A DNA stretch of 64,000 nt, from positions 62,001 through 126,000 of the forward strand of contig JADNRY010000108.1 of NCBI GenBank assembly GCA_015501585.1, written 5' to 3'. The position numbers and the translations under genes are program-made. The notes under the pieces are model-generated. The model saw only the letters and a program-made list of their open reading frames with translations. It made no database searches and was not told the DNA's origin. Positions 47,092-58,502 of this stretch are shown here, piece by piece. How positions within the stretch are numbered: the first letter of the stretch is position 1; every line of letters starts with the position of its first letter. Source of the stretch: Rhodocollybia butyracea. Lineage: Eukaryota > Basidiomycota > Agaricomycetes > Agaricales > Omphalotaceae.

Positions 47092-48405
47092 ATGACGGCC
47101 ATGGTTAGTCCTGCCCAATTCCAAAGCCAGTACAAGGAAGTGCTCACAAGATGCAGGCTCAACGATGTCCCCGATCGATCCCAGCTACGCACGCTCATTG
47201 AGCATACTCGTAACGAATTGTTCATCTTTTTCGGCGGCGGGTACGAGCCCTTTGCTACGCTAAAGAAAATTCTGGAATGTCAAGAATCCCTCCTTGCCCC
47301 GATCCGAAGTCTTCCACCAGAGCTTATTCACGAAATATTCAGCTTCGTCACTGCGGCGGACAGGATCAGCTATAAAGTCGGGTCTCGCCGTAAAAAAATA
47401 CTTGGACCTGTGTACCCATTGACATGGGTCTGTCATTGGTGGCGAAGGCAAGCTCTTTCGCGGTCGACGCTGTGGTCTTCCATAGATCTCGGCATTGTGT
47501 CACCTAAAGCCAACCTGGATGTGGTGAAGTTTTTCCATGACTGCATACTGCGTACGGGAGGGACTGCCTGCATTCCCATGGATGTATGCATCGATCTAAC
47601 GGAGTATGGCAGGGAATCGTCTGGTCATTCGTTTGTTGGCCCTCACTTGCAACTTCTGTCCCTGCTAATATGCCAGGCAAACAAATGGAGAAGTTTGGTG
47701 TTTAAAGGGCCGTCGGAGGATCTTTTCGGACGTTTCAATGGTATTGTGACGACCTTACTCAATACGCGTACGATTTTCTTTCCTCTTCTTGAGAAATTAA
47801 CGCTCTCGTTGGATGGACCTGAGTGGACAACCAGGAGCCCACTCCGTCCACTCGGAACTATCTTCGATTCTTGCCCGCGTCTCCATACATTGGAGACATC
47901 GAGTCTGTGGTTCGGTGGCACGATAGACCTTAGGAACCTGAAGGTCCTGAGAGTCGGTTCTTATTCTGGTCCTTCTCTTTCAACTTTGTTCTGTGCATGT
48001 CCTCTTCTTCAGTCTCTGCAGATAACGATGTTCGACTATGAAAGCCGGTCTGCTCCAGAAAGCTGCTACACCCACACTAATCTCTCAAAATTGCACATCA
48101 ACCACCTTCCCGGAGATTACTTCGCGCCTGACGCCTGGAACTCTGTCAAATTGCCGAAATTGGCAGAGCTGATAGTTACAGCCCATTTTATGTCGTCTGT
48201 GTGGGAGCTCGATGATTTCAAGGAAATGTTGGTTCGGTCAGAGTGTAAATTGTGGAGGGTCAACTTTTTTGGAAGTAGAAGAGTTCCTTCGGACGTCGTC
48301 GAGTCGTTTTTTAAAGACTTGCCGGTCGACAAAGAGAGCAGTATTCTCTACGTGGACAATCAAAGATTCGATTTGTGGCAGGAAGAGCAGAATAGAAAGG
48401 AGTAA
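47092..48405 (+). CDS. F-box/LRR-like protein (array copy 2, intact)
   Basis: Single-exon ORF of 437 aa from ATG 47092. An N-terminal coiled region (FQSQYKEVLTRCRLNDVPDR) leads to an F-box (LLAPIRSLPPELIHEIFSFV), the common mushroom LPPEL-hEIF signature, then LTWVCHWWRRQALSRSTLWS and irregular leucine-rich repeats to the end (RRVPSDVVESFFKDLPVDKE, YVDNQRFDLW). It is expected to be a substrate receptor for an SCF ubiquitin ligase; no target is known. It is the only intact member of a four-copy plus-strand array spanning 46.6-51.1 kb. The TTG codon upstream of the ATG is not a start. Confidence 0.85.
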   Translation: MTAMVSPAQFQSQYKEVLTRCRLNDVPDRSQLRTLIEHTRNELFIFFGGGYEPFATLKKILECQESLLAPIRSLPPELIHEIFSFVTAADRISYKVGSRRKKILGPVYPLTWVCHWWRRQALSRSTLWSSIDLGIVSPKANLDVVKFFHDCILRTGGTACIPMDVCIDLTEYGRESSGHSFVGPHLQLLSLLICQANKWRSLVFKGPSEDLFGRFNGIVTTLLNTRTIFFPLLEKLTLSLDGPEWTTRSPLRPLGTIFDSCPRLHTLETSSLWFGGTIDLRNLKVLRVGSYSGPSLSTLFCACPLLQSLQITMFDYESRSAPESCYTHTNLSKLHINHLPGDYFAPDAWNSVKLPKLAELIVTAHFMSSVWELDDFKEMLVRSECKLWRVNFFGSRRVPSDVVESFFKDLPVDKESSILYVDNQRFDLWQEEQNRKE

Positions 48406-48649
48406 GAAAGGCCAAGTCTTGGAGTTTTCTGAATTTGGGGTGGTACATGAGTTCTGTATATGCTTCGAAAACATTATTGTAGACTTGAAGACGTATGTAC
48501 CGGTACTTACTTTCGATGACTGTGCTAGAAGTTTTATCGTGTTTTGGCAAGACCAAGGGCAAGACTCTTCTTTTCCATAATTTTTGGACATAGCCGTGTA
48601 ATCCATATCCATATCCATATAGTACTTACATACCACGAAGAAAAATATC

Positions 48650-49236
48650 TTTAGGAGGTCCGCTGAATCTCTGTCATTCGGAATTTCTCGAGCGACGACT
48701 TGAGCGCTTGAGCAACCAAAGGAATAAGATTGGACAACTTTGTTTTGAACGCCTCGAAAAAAGCGCTCCTTTTAGCGCTTAACGCGTCACACGTTTTGTT
48801 TATAGCCATGTCCTGGTCCATGACGCTCGAGGACGATGTTGCCCAATTCCAAAGCCGGTACAATGAAGTGCTCAAATATTACAGGCTGAATGACATCCCC
48901 GAGCGATCCCAGATACAAAGCGTCATTCGTAATCATAGCGAATTCTACAGTCTTCTCCAAAGCCAGTACTTGCGAGTGTGGGCCATCGCGCCAAGCGCGT
49001 GGCAGGTACGAGTCCTGTATCTACTAGTTCATTGCAAATCAAGTTGGCATGAGCATACTGGCGGAATTTCACAAGTAAGCTTCCAGAAGGGCCCCTTCTA
49101 CCAGTGCAACTGCACGGTCAGGATCAATCTGGATGGCTGTGAGACTACTTATTCGGTCAGAGGTATGTGTAATGAGATACAGTCTGGACAAGTGTTTATC
49201 CAAGAACTCTATACAGCCTGTGTTGAAACCCTTTAA
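48650..49236 (+). pseudogene. F-box family N-terminal fragment (array copy 3)
   Basis: It repeats the promoter-side sequence of copy 2 (AACCAAAGGAATAAGAT...AAAAGCGCT) and the first about 50 codons (AQFQSRYNEVLKYYRLND, IPERSQI). Homology ends near 48960 and the frame then runs through unrelated sequence to 49236, with no F-box. Confidence 0.65.
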
Positions 49237-49879
49237 AGTCTATTTTCCAACTCAGTGAGGATAGCAATGAGCAATGAGCTATCCTCAATTTGTTCTTTGT
49301 TGACTTGTCAATTGGAATAGAAACATTACGGCGTGTACTAGCCCATGTGACTTGATCCTCTGCATCCGCATGGATAGAAAGTTATGCTTCCAGCAGCACA
49401 CACAAGGCGCGCCTTTTCTCATTGAATTTCCTTACCAAATACACGACTTGGAAAACTTGTTCTATCAGACTTGTGTACTTTATCAATCTTTATCACACAT
49501 CATAAAGAAATTGGAAGTCGTAAGAAGCTTGAAGTACAAAAATAACAGTCTGAACAAATCATAGAACTGAATGCTTGTTTTAGCTGGAAAACACCCATTT
49601 GAGCTTGTTTCTGCCCGTTTCTGCCCGATCCTACCCGTTTCCGCCTGGTCAAAGTTCAATGGGGTTGAGGAGCTGTACAAAAATTGGTATAGGAATGGGC
49701 AAATTGAAACCGAGTGAGCAACCCGAGGTCACATGTCAAACGCTTTGACATCCCAAATATATCGAAACTAATCTCCTTATTGGGTCAACCCGATTTAGAC
49801 AAAAGGAAGCCTAATTCGGATAAATTCCCACGCGAAACCGGCCATAAGGACGAGCCTTCATTACATTCAGGACTCGTAA

Positions 49880-51122
49880 CAAGGAAGTGCTCACAAAATG
49901 CAGGCTGAATGATATCCCCGAGCTATCCCAGCTGCGCGCGCTCATTGAGAATACTCGTAACGAATTGTTTATCTATCACCTTGATGCGCTACAGAGAATT
50001 CTGGAATGTCGGGAATCCCTCCTTGCCCCAATTCGAAGTCTTCCACCAGAGCTTATTCACGAAATCTTCAGCTTCGTCACTGCGTCATCGACAGTATCAG
50101 CTTTAAAGTTGGGTCTCGCCGTAACAAAGTACTTGGACGCGTATACCCATTGACATGGGTCTGTCACTGGTGGCGAAGACAAGCGCTTTCACAGTCGACG
50201 CTGTGGTCTTCCATAGGCGTTGGCATTGTGTCACCTAAAGACAACTTGGATGTGGTGAAGTTTTTCCGCGACTGTATATAGCGTATGCACTCGGGAGGGA
50301 CCACCATGGATGTATGCATCGATCTAAGGAAGTATAGCAGGGAATCGTCCGGTCATTTGTTTGTTGGTCCTCACTTGCAATTCCTGTCCTGGCTAATCAG
50401 CCAGGCAAACAGATGGAGAAGTTTGGTGCTCACAGGGGGGTCGGAGGATGTTTTCAGACGTTTCAATGGCATTGTAACCACTTCACTCAACATGCGTACG
50501 ATTTTCTTCCCTTTTCTTGAGGAATTAACGCTCTCGTTGAATGGAGTTGGAAATTCCACTCCGCCCACTCGAAACTATCTTCGATTCTTGCCCGCGTCTC
50601 CATACATTGGAGATATCGACTCTGTGGTTCTATGGCATGATGGACCTTAGGAATCTGAAGGTCTTGAGAGTCGGTTCTTATCTTGGTCCTTCCTTTTCAA
50701 CTTTGTTCGCTGCATGTCCTCTTCTTCAGTCTCTGCAGATAACGCGTTTCTACTGTCCTGCCACCTCAAAAAACCAATCTGCTCCAGTGGGCTGCTACAC
50801 CCACACTAATCTCTCAAAATTGCACATCAACCACATTCCCAGGGATTACTTCGCGTCTGACGCCTGGGACTCTGTCGAATTGCCGAAATTGACAGAGCTG
50901 ACAGTCACAGCCAATGTTATGTCGACTACGTGGGAGCATGATGATTTCAAGGGAATGTTGGTTCGGTCAGACTGTAAATTGCGGAGAGTCAACTTTTTTA
51001 GAAGTGAAAGCGCTCCTCCGGACGTCTTTGAGTCGGTTTTCGAAGACTTGCCGGTTGACAAAGAGAGCAGTGTTCTCTATGTGGACAATCAAAGATTCGA
51101 TTTGTGGCAGAGTAGAAAGTAG
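49880..51122 (+). pseudogene. F-box family pseudogene (array copy 4)
   Basis: About 85-90 percent like copy 2 by eye, but starting inside the coding region at KEVLTKCRLNDIPE. F-box present (LLAPIRSLPPELIHEIFSFV). Lesions: a frameshift near 50090, a TAG at about 50279 after VVKFFRDCI, and another frameshift near 50560. The last 193 codons (ETIFDSCPRLHTLEIS to FDLWQSRK) are open. Confidence 0.75.
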
Positions 51123-51443
51123 TAGGAAGGCCAAGTCTTAGGTCCTGTATATGCTCCGAAAACATGTTATTTTAGACCTGTTATGTACGGCTACTCTGGA
51201 TCACCTCGCTAATGCTCCTAAGTTTCCGTAAACCTTGCGCAAATCACTTTCAAGCATGGGCGCTTAATCAGGCTTTGCGCCTTTTACGGTTTTATTTTTT
51301 TCCATTGCTTTTCTTCTGCCCACGCTCTTTACTCGTCTCTCTTTCACTATATGTTTTCGCTCGAACCGTCATAACGCCGATCAAACAAAGCCCAAAAACT
51401 GGAAACTTATTGCGCGCAAGTTGTTGTTGTGGATGATGCACAA
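51123..51443. other. Intergenic
   Basis: Pyrimidine-rich around 51290-51345. Probable promoter of the gene at 51444. Confidence 0.35.
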
Positions 51444-53640
51444 ATGGGGTTTTTCTCCTCAAGAAAGACTGATGAAGACTTTGTGGTACACGACAGAGAT
51501 GGTAGTAAATCAACGACAACCGTGGTTCAAGTTATCAGGTCGCGTTTCGTGAGTAATTAAGCCAAGCATCTAAACTTATTTCGACCTTTTTCAATAGTAC
51601 GGAAAACACAAGGGCGCAGACGCACGAGCAGAAACTGTATCAGGCACTTTTATCTCGCAGAACTCGTCTACGGCCTCGATACTCGGCCATCCGGCACGCA
51701 GTCTACGGAAAAGCCAGTCCACGCCTTTATCCTCGTTTCGAAAGGCTTCTGGCTCAAGCAAGCTCAAGAATATTAACACAAGCTCTTCTTCCAACCTCCG
51801 AAGCCCTGACACAGAGACTATTTCTGTGCGGAATTCTATTATCATCGAAGCACAAGGCACAGGTGCTGCACCATCATCCAAATCTTCTTATGCCGCTGCG
51901 ACAGTATCTGTCAGTGCATCAGCACCAGCTACACCAGTCGCCGCTCGCACAACTAGGCCGGATAGTGTCACGTACGTGGATTATTGCTTTGCGTTTATGA
52001 ATTATAATAGATATTCTGACCAAAATCTTTCTTTTCCTCATGGTTGCTACTCTACATTCATCATAAATCTGATGTGATGGATCGGCAGTATGACGCTGGC
52101 ACAGAGACTGAACGAGTTGGCCGTGGCTAATAATGATGGTTTTTTGACGTGAGTCCGTGTAGTGTTTGTTGTACACGTTGAATATTCACCGGTCACTTAG
52201 CGACGACGAATACCGGATTTTGCGCCAGAATCTTTTCGAAAGATTTGCTGGAAATGCTGCTGTCCCAACCGAAAACTCGATCGTTCCTGCCTCCATAACG
52301 CCTCTGCGACATCAAAGAGGCAACACCATATCGGAAGGACGCGGTAAGTCATTTCTTTTTTTATCTCGCCATCTGCTTATATTCAGTTTTTCAGCCTCCA
52401 CCTCTTCCCGCCTTTCTTCCAACTTCAACATCGACATAGCTCCTAATTCCTCCCTCCGAACACCATCTCTTCGCTCTCCCAGTCGCGTTTCCGTCAGGTC
52501 GGGCATATCAAATCTTTTACACCGCGCAACACACCGCGGTTCAAACCGCGATAAAGCCGACACCTCGAGTATTTACTCTGTTACTTCTGCTACCTCCACT
52601 GCCTTTCAGTCTCATCGGGTGGGCAGTTTGAGGCGCAAGACGAGTAATTCCAGTATTGGGACAGAACCCTCGAAGAATGGACAAGCGGATGCGCTTTCGC
52701 TGTCTTCACGAACGTCGAGAAGGACAGGACTTCATGCAGACCGGTCTGTTTCCGATGGATATAGTCCTGTGACACCGAAATCTACAACATCTAGCTTACG
52801 GCGACTCCCCGTACCACCGTCGTCTTTCAGTCCAAAAGGCATTCTCGATACTCACGACAACCCCGAGAGGGTCTTAGATGTATTTGACGACTCGGCTTTA
52901 ATCACAAGCGCCGATATTAAGAGGGAAATTGCGGCTGTTGAAGCAGAGGAGAGGAGATTGATGGACGCATTCAACGGTTTGGAAGTCACCACACTGGCGA
53001 AAAATACGCGGGGCCATCATCGTCATGACAGTCGACCTACAACAATCGTTGAAATACCACCCTCTTACAGTGACTCCACGTCCGGGGCGTCATCCACACC
53101 GCTGTCGCCAGAGCATAAACTGCATCTCCGCCCTCATGTTGATCTAGATGTCCTTTCCATACGCTCGGGATGTCAGGTCATACTGCTCGCTCTACGACTC
53201 GCTCCGCACATCGTATCGACAGCTCACGCACGCTGCCATCGAAACTCTCATTTGGATCTGTCTCGAAGCCGGGCTCCCTCCATCGCAAGAGCTCATCTTC
53301 GAGTATGGGATCATCGGTCGCAACCGGAAAACGACGACTTCCGTTAACACCACCTGTCCCTGTACCCGCGCTTCCTTCAGGCCTTTCAGGTCATTCCAAT
53401 CTCGGCCAGCTTGGCAACGCAAGTCACTCGAGTTTGAACCTAACACGGAGTACCGGCCATCTACCAATGTCGTCTGTGCCAGAACACGAAGTCAAATTGG
53501 ATGATTATGAGGTATATAAAGAGATAGAGGAGTTCCGGAAACGGAGGGAGAATGTGTCGAAGAGGTACGAGGAGCGGCTGGAGTATCTGAGAGCGAAGCT
53601 GAAAGGTGCTCAGCTGCACGAGAAGCTGATGAAAAAGTAA
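51444..53640 (+). CDS. Conserved basidiomycete serine-rich protein with C-terminal coiled coil
   Basis: Exons 51444-51548, 51598-51971, 52089-52148, 52201-52343 and 52395 onward. Start MGFFSSRKTDEDFVV. A Ser-rich N-terminus is followed by the best-conserved block, MTLAQRLNELAVANNDGFLT and DDEYRILRQNLFERF. Then comes a long low-complexity Ser/Thr/Arg region, and a C-terminal charged coiled coil (EEFRKRRENVSKRYEERLEY, AKLKGAQLHEKLMKK). No catalytic domain; a scaffold or trafficking role would fit but is unproven. Near 53165 the frame shifts by one. A 44 bp intron (GTCGCC...ATCTAG, ending about 53149) restores it, though it removes what looks like coding sequence, so an indel is possible. Its 3' end is repeated at 55.7 and 57.7 kb. 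Confidence 0.72.
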
Positions 53641-53814
53641 TGCTGCATACTTTAGTTGACAGAACGTTAGATTTGGATTCATGTATACATTTGACTATAC
53701 CTAGCTATTGCTTACTACTTTACTTCTGATACATGCTGTATTTTTCTTCTGTGGTCACTGCGGGTCTGGAAGTTTGACGATTACGATTATTGTCCTCGCT
53801 CAGTCTTCCGCTCT

Positions 53815-55292
53815 TCAGAAGTCCCAGTCTGCCTCAGGACACTCCCGAAACATCATAATTGCGTCCAGTTTTTCTTGTACATCCCTCCAATCAGGCCAAG
53901 GCTTGGAGTCAACCCACAGTGACAAGTACGGAACTGGCAAATCCTCAGAAAATTTCTCTGCTGTTTCGATTGCAATGTCGGTTGGGGTAGTCGATAGCTC
54001 TGGCAGTTTCAAATTCACTCCAAAGTGCATTTGGAGCGTTGTATCATCTCTTTCAACTCGATGAGTGGAGCTCGCAGTTCGACTGGTGCCTCCGAACCAC
54101 CCTCATCTGTGTCCACAGAGACATGTAGCCGTTTCAAGCGTGGTAAACAGACAAAGTTCCAAGCACCACACCGAAAATTGTCACCAATGCTGCCCACTTC
54201 TAATCTCCAAAGACGAGGATGCGAGATGACCTGTGTGTCGGTAGAAGAGGTGGTCGGACTGGACTGATGCTGGTTAGCAAAACAGCCGACTTTCAGGCAT
54301 TTCAATGAAGGACACCTGCGAAGTAAACCCGCCAGGGAATGCCCACTGTAAACGCGAACTTTCAACTTCCATAGAAGTTCAAAATTCGCTTCGTCAGATT
54401 CAAAGAGGGATGGGATATCCAGTGATCGGAGTGGTGGGAAATAACGAAACATCGGTCCAAGTTCAAGGTTCGGGACTCGATTATATCCTTTGCGGAGAAG
54501 CTTCAAATCCTTGAGAAAAGGGAAAAGTGGGGCAGACGGAGCGCGCGCGTGCTTGGCGTCAAATAGATCGATGACCTGGTGGGGAAAATTTAGTGACCAC
54601 CCATAATCAAATGTCAAAGTCCTCCATCTATCAGCCCTCTCTAACAATGTCTCCAAAACATCAAGGTGATCAGGAGAAATAGCTTGATGATCAACATAGT
54701 CCAGTTCGATTCTGACATTCACCGGTGCATAAGATCCAGAGCGAAGGATACATTCCTTCAGAAACTCTAGCACCTCGAAAGACTCGGAGTGACAGTGCTC
54801 AGGCCGGAGATCTTGACATGGGAATTGAATATCTATGCAGGACCAAAAGGCTGGCTGTGAAAGTGCTTCATCTCGCCACCAGACGCAAATCCAGGTGAAC
54901 AAGAAAGCAGTGCCACAAAGCTTTCCATTCTTGCTAGGTTTATCAGGTCTTGGTGCGTAGCGAATCCCAGGCATAAAATCAGTACTCGGACCCGCCCGAA
55001 CAACAAGCTGAAAGATTTCATGTAGAATTTCCGAGGGTAGATTTCGGATGGGAGCAAGAAGGGATTCCTGAAGTTCCAAGGTTTTCAAGATATGAACTCG
55101 AACAGTATCCTCTACGCAGGAGTCAAGATCTTTGCGAGCACGCACAATGTGAGCTCGTAGCTCGGCTTTTTCATTGGAGGAGCACGGGATATCGTTGGAT
55201 CTGATCTTGGTGAGTGTCTCCGTATAGTCTTTCTGGTAGACTACAAGCAAGGGATCTGACTGGGAAGATTCGGAGGTGAACGACATAGCCAA
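53815..55292 (-). CDS. F-box protein A with C-terminus cut by a 4-bp deletion
   Basis: Single-exon frame of 425 codons from ATG 55292 to a stop at 54015. F-box: LLAPIRNLPSEILHEIFQLV. Then LFTWICVWWRDEALSQPAFW and a leucine-rich region. Compared with its paralogue at 56006-57496, four bases (AAAG) are missing just after KCTLE, which creates the stop. The lost about 70 codons remain readable in the next frame at 53815-54030 (LKLPELSTTPTDIAIETAEK ... MMFRECPEA). The product is shortened by about 15 percent but the F-box and most repeats survive, so it may still work. Confidence 0.78.
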
Positions 55293-55659
55293 AATGATGG
55301 AGTGACGCGTGACGCCATCACGGTACTTATGACTCTATTTTCCAATGAAGACTGAAGCTCGCTCGCGACTCTGTCACTCTTACAAAAAATTGAACCCCAC
55401 TGCCTTATGCGGAACTATGGAACGACTGTCCAGGACGATATTGTTGGAGATTACTCCGTACGTATTGGGACTCATATACACAGCTTTGACCATTCCCTTA
55501 TCTGTATACGCCGTGCTTACTATTATACTATACAGCTGGTACTTAGGTCACGTAGAGCGGCGTATACGACTCCCTCAGTTGCTTTCTGAACAACTGAGGT
55601 GAGATCGTTTTCGTATATTCAGTTTATCTATTTACTAACTTAATTACGGTTGATCTTAC

Positions 55660-55990
55660 ATTAACAGATATTAATGGACGGATTGGAAGTTGGCACCACA
55701 CTGGCGAAAATTTGGCGAAAATCAGTGCGGCCATCATGGAAGTCATGAAGTCAACAACAATCATACCACCTTCGTGTAGCGACTCCACGTCCGGGCGTTC
55801 GATAGGTCTTATTGCTCGCTTTACGCACCACAGGACGGCTAGAAGAGTATGATCTGAGAGCTAGGTAATGCTGCATACTCAGTTAGTCGAAGAATTAGAT
55901 TCGGATTCATGCATACATTTGACTATGCCTAGCTATTGCTACTTTACGGGTTTCTTCTGTAATCGTTGAGTTTGAAAGTTTGACAATAAG
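55660..55990 (+). pseudogene. Duplicated 3' piece of the serine-rich gene, unit 2
   Basis: Matches 52957-53120 and then 53630-53720 of the serine-rich gene, with the middle deleted. Shared strings include CACCACACTGGCGAAAA, GACTCCACGTCCGGG and the 3' flank ACATTTGACTAT-CCTAGCTATTGC. Confidence 0.7.
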
Positions 55991-56005
55991 GATCATTGTC
56001 TTCGT

Positions 56006-57496
56006 TCAGTATTCTGTTCCTGAGGAGTCCCAAAATTCATCCGCCTCGTCCCCAAACATCATCATATCTGCTTCCAGGTCTTCCTGTACATCTTCCTGTA
56101 CCTGCCTCCAATCAGGCCAAGGCATGTGGTCAACCCGCAAGGACAAGTAGGGAGCCGGAAAATCCTCAAAAAATTTCTCTGCTGTCTCGAGTGCAACGTC
56201 GGGTGGGGTAGTATCCAGCTCTGGCAGTATCAAATTCACTTTCTCCAAAGTGCATTTAGAGCGTTGTATCATCTCTTTCAACTCGATAAGTGGAGCTCGC
56301 AGTTCGACCGGCGCTTCCAAATCTTCCTCTTCTGAATTGACAGAGACATCTAGTTGTGTTAAACTAGGTAAACAGACGAAACTCCAAGCACCATATCGAA
56401 AATTCTTATCAATGTTGCCCACTTCTAATCTCGAAAGAAGGGGATGCGAGATGACCTGTGTATTGATAGAAGATGTGGTCCAGGTAGAACGATGCTGGCT
56501 AGCAAAACGGCTGACTTTCAAGTATTTTAATGAAGGACACCTGCGAAGTAAACCTGCAAGGGAATGCCCGTTGTAAACCCCAACTCTCAACTTCCACAGA
56601 ACGTCGAAATTCAATGTGTCACTCTCAAAGAGGGATGGGATATCCAGTGACCGGAGTGGTGGGAAATAATGAAACATGGGTGCAAGGCTCGGGGGCTTAT
56701 ACCGCCTGAGGGTAAGTTCCAAATCCTCGAGAAGAGGGAAAAGTGGGACAGAGGGGGCACGGGCGTGCTTGGCGTCAAATAGATCAATGATCTGGCGAGG
56801 AAAATTCGACCTCCCAAAAGCATTGAGTCTCAAAGTCCTCCATCTATCTGCCCTCCCTAACAGCATCTCCAAAATATCAAGGCAAGCAGGAGAAATAGCC
56901 TGATGATTGCTATAGTCCAATCCGATTCTGACATCCATCGGTGCATAAGATCCAGAGCGAAGAATACATTCTTTCAGAAGTTCTAACGCCTCGAAAGAGT
57001 GATGCTGGAGATTTATATATCGGAATTGAACATCTATACAGGACCAAAGGGCTGGCTGCGAAATTGCTTCATTCCGCCAACAAATGCAAACCCAGGTGAA
57101 CAAGAAGGCAGTGCCCGAAAGCTTTCTACTCTTTTGATTTCCTGATGCGTAGCGAATCCCGACCTTCAAACCAGTTTTCAGACTTGTTCGAACAACAAGC
57201 TGAAAGATTTCATGTAGAATTTCCGAGGGAAGAGTTCGGATGGGAGCAAGAAGTGATTCCTGAAGCTCCAATGTCTTCAAGATATGCGCACAGATCGTAT
57301 CTTCTGTGCAGGAGTCAAGATCATTGCGAGCACGCACAATGCGGGCATGTAGCTCGTCTTTTTCATCGGAGGAGCTTGGGATATCGTTGGATCTGATCTT
57401 GGTGAGCGTTTCTGTATAGTCTTTCTGGTAGGATAAAAGTAACGGATTTAGCTGGGAAGATTCAGAGGTGCTCCTCGCATCAACATTGGACGACAT
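56006..57496 (-). CDS. F-box protein B (intact paralogue)
   Basis: Single-exon ORF. ATG 57496 (MSSNVDARSTSESS) is chosen over the upstream ATG at 57535 because the paralogue starts at the equivalent place. About 496 aa. F-box: LLAPIRTLPSEILHEIFQLV. Then LFTWVCICWRNEAISQPALW, leucine-rich repeats with LRRCPSLKYLKVSRF, and an acidic C-terminal tail (WPDWRQVQEDVQED, EFWDSSGTEY). It is the full-length version of F-box protein A and part of the same tandem unit. Expected role: SCF ubiquitin-ligase substrate receptor. Confidence 0.83.
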   Translation of the reverse strand: MSSNVDARSTSESSQLNPLLLSYQKDYTETLTKIRSNDIPSSSDEKDELHARIVRARNDLDSCTEDTICAHILKTLELQESLLAPIRTLPSEILHEIFQLVVRTSLKTGLKVGIRYASGNQKSRKLSGTAFLFTWVCICWRNEAISQPALWSCIDVQFRYINLQHHSFEALELLKECILRSGSYAPMDVRIGLDYSNHQAISPACLDILEMLLGRADRWRTLRLNAFGRSNFPRQIIDLFDAKHARAPSVPLFPLLEDLELTLRRYKPPSLAPMFHYFPPLRSLDIPSLFESDTLNFDVLWKLRVGVYNGHSLAGLLRRCPSLKYLKVSRFASQHRSTWTTSSINTQVISHPLLSRLEVGNIDKNFRYGAWSFVCLPSLTQLDVSVNSEEEDLEAPVELRAPLIELKEMIQRSKCTLEKVNLILPELDTTPPDVALETAEKFFEDFPAPYLSLRVDHMPWPDWRQVQEDVQEDLEADMMMFGDEADEFWDSSGTEY

Positions 57497-57689
57497 GATG
57501 TCCAGGAGCAGACCAGTAAAGCGTGACACTATCACGTATTATCATCACGTTATTCTTGACTCCAGTTTGCTACTTTCTGACTTGTCTCGTTCACAAATAA
57601 ACGCGCGCTGTGAAGATAGCATCCGAAGCTCTGTTTTCTTCTCAGCTGCCACCCATACAAAAATCTGAACCCCGCTACCTTACGCGGAA

Positions 57690-58450
57690 CTATGGCACAA
57701 CTTTCTAGGATGAGAATTCTTAATGGACGTGTTCAATGGATTGGAAGTCACCACACTGGTGAAAATCAGCCTGGCATCACTGTCATCTTAAAATATCAGT
57801 GACGGGTAATGGTCATACTGCTCGCTCCGCATATCGTGTTGACAATTCATGTGCGCTGCAATGGAAACTCTCATTTGGATCTTCGAAATCGGGATCCCTT
57901 CATCGACATCTTCGAGGATGGGTTCATCGATCGCAACCGATAAATGACGATTTCCGTCAGCACCATCTTCTCTGTACCCGTGCTTCCTTCCAGCCTCACA
58001 GGTTCCTTGAATCTCGGCCAGCTTGGCAACGTCCGGATTCGAGTTCGAACCTAACACGGAGTACAGGCCACCGTCTACCAATGTCATCTGTGCCAGAACA
58101 CGAGGTCAAATTGAATGATTATGAAGTACACGAAGAGAAAAAGGAGTTCCGGAAACAAGGAGAATGTGTCGAAGAGGTATGAGGAGCGGCTGAAGTATCC
58201 GAGAGCTGATGAAAAAGTAATGCTGCATACCTTAGTCGACAGAACGTTAGATTTGGTTTCATGTTACATTGACTATACCTAGCTATTGCTCACTACTTTA
58301 CATGCTGGATTTTTCTTCTGCGATGATCGCTAGTCTTCCGTTCCTGACTCGGAGGAATCCCAAAATTCATCTACCTCGTGATACCCCAAAAAAGCTTTTC
58401 TTCTGATTTCCTTCAAGATGCTCTCCAATCCCAGTGGTCTTTTTCTGTTG
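57690..58450 (+). pseudogene. Duplicated 3' piece of the serine-rich gene plus F-box tail, unit 3
   Basis: It matches 52965-53700 (again with internal deletions), preserving GGTCATACTGCTCGCTC, TGTGCCAGAACACGA and the coiled-coil end. It is followed from about 58345 by GGAATCCCAAAATTCATC, equivalent to the last codons of the minus-strand F-box genes, after which homology fades. This is the truncated third unit of the array. Confidence 0.7.
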
Positions 58451-58502
58451 ATAAAAAGACGATCCAAGATGGCCTTCCTAAAATTCTTTTTTCACATCTT
58501 CC

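Noticed and set aside
48972..49880. Transposon inserted inside a single F-box gene copy (CCAGTAC...AAGGAAG junctions)
   Set aside because: Codons on both sides overlap (both carry the RLNDIPE region), so these are two separate array copies, not one interrupted gene. The terminal repeat match is only 7 of 8 bp.
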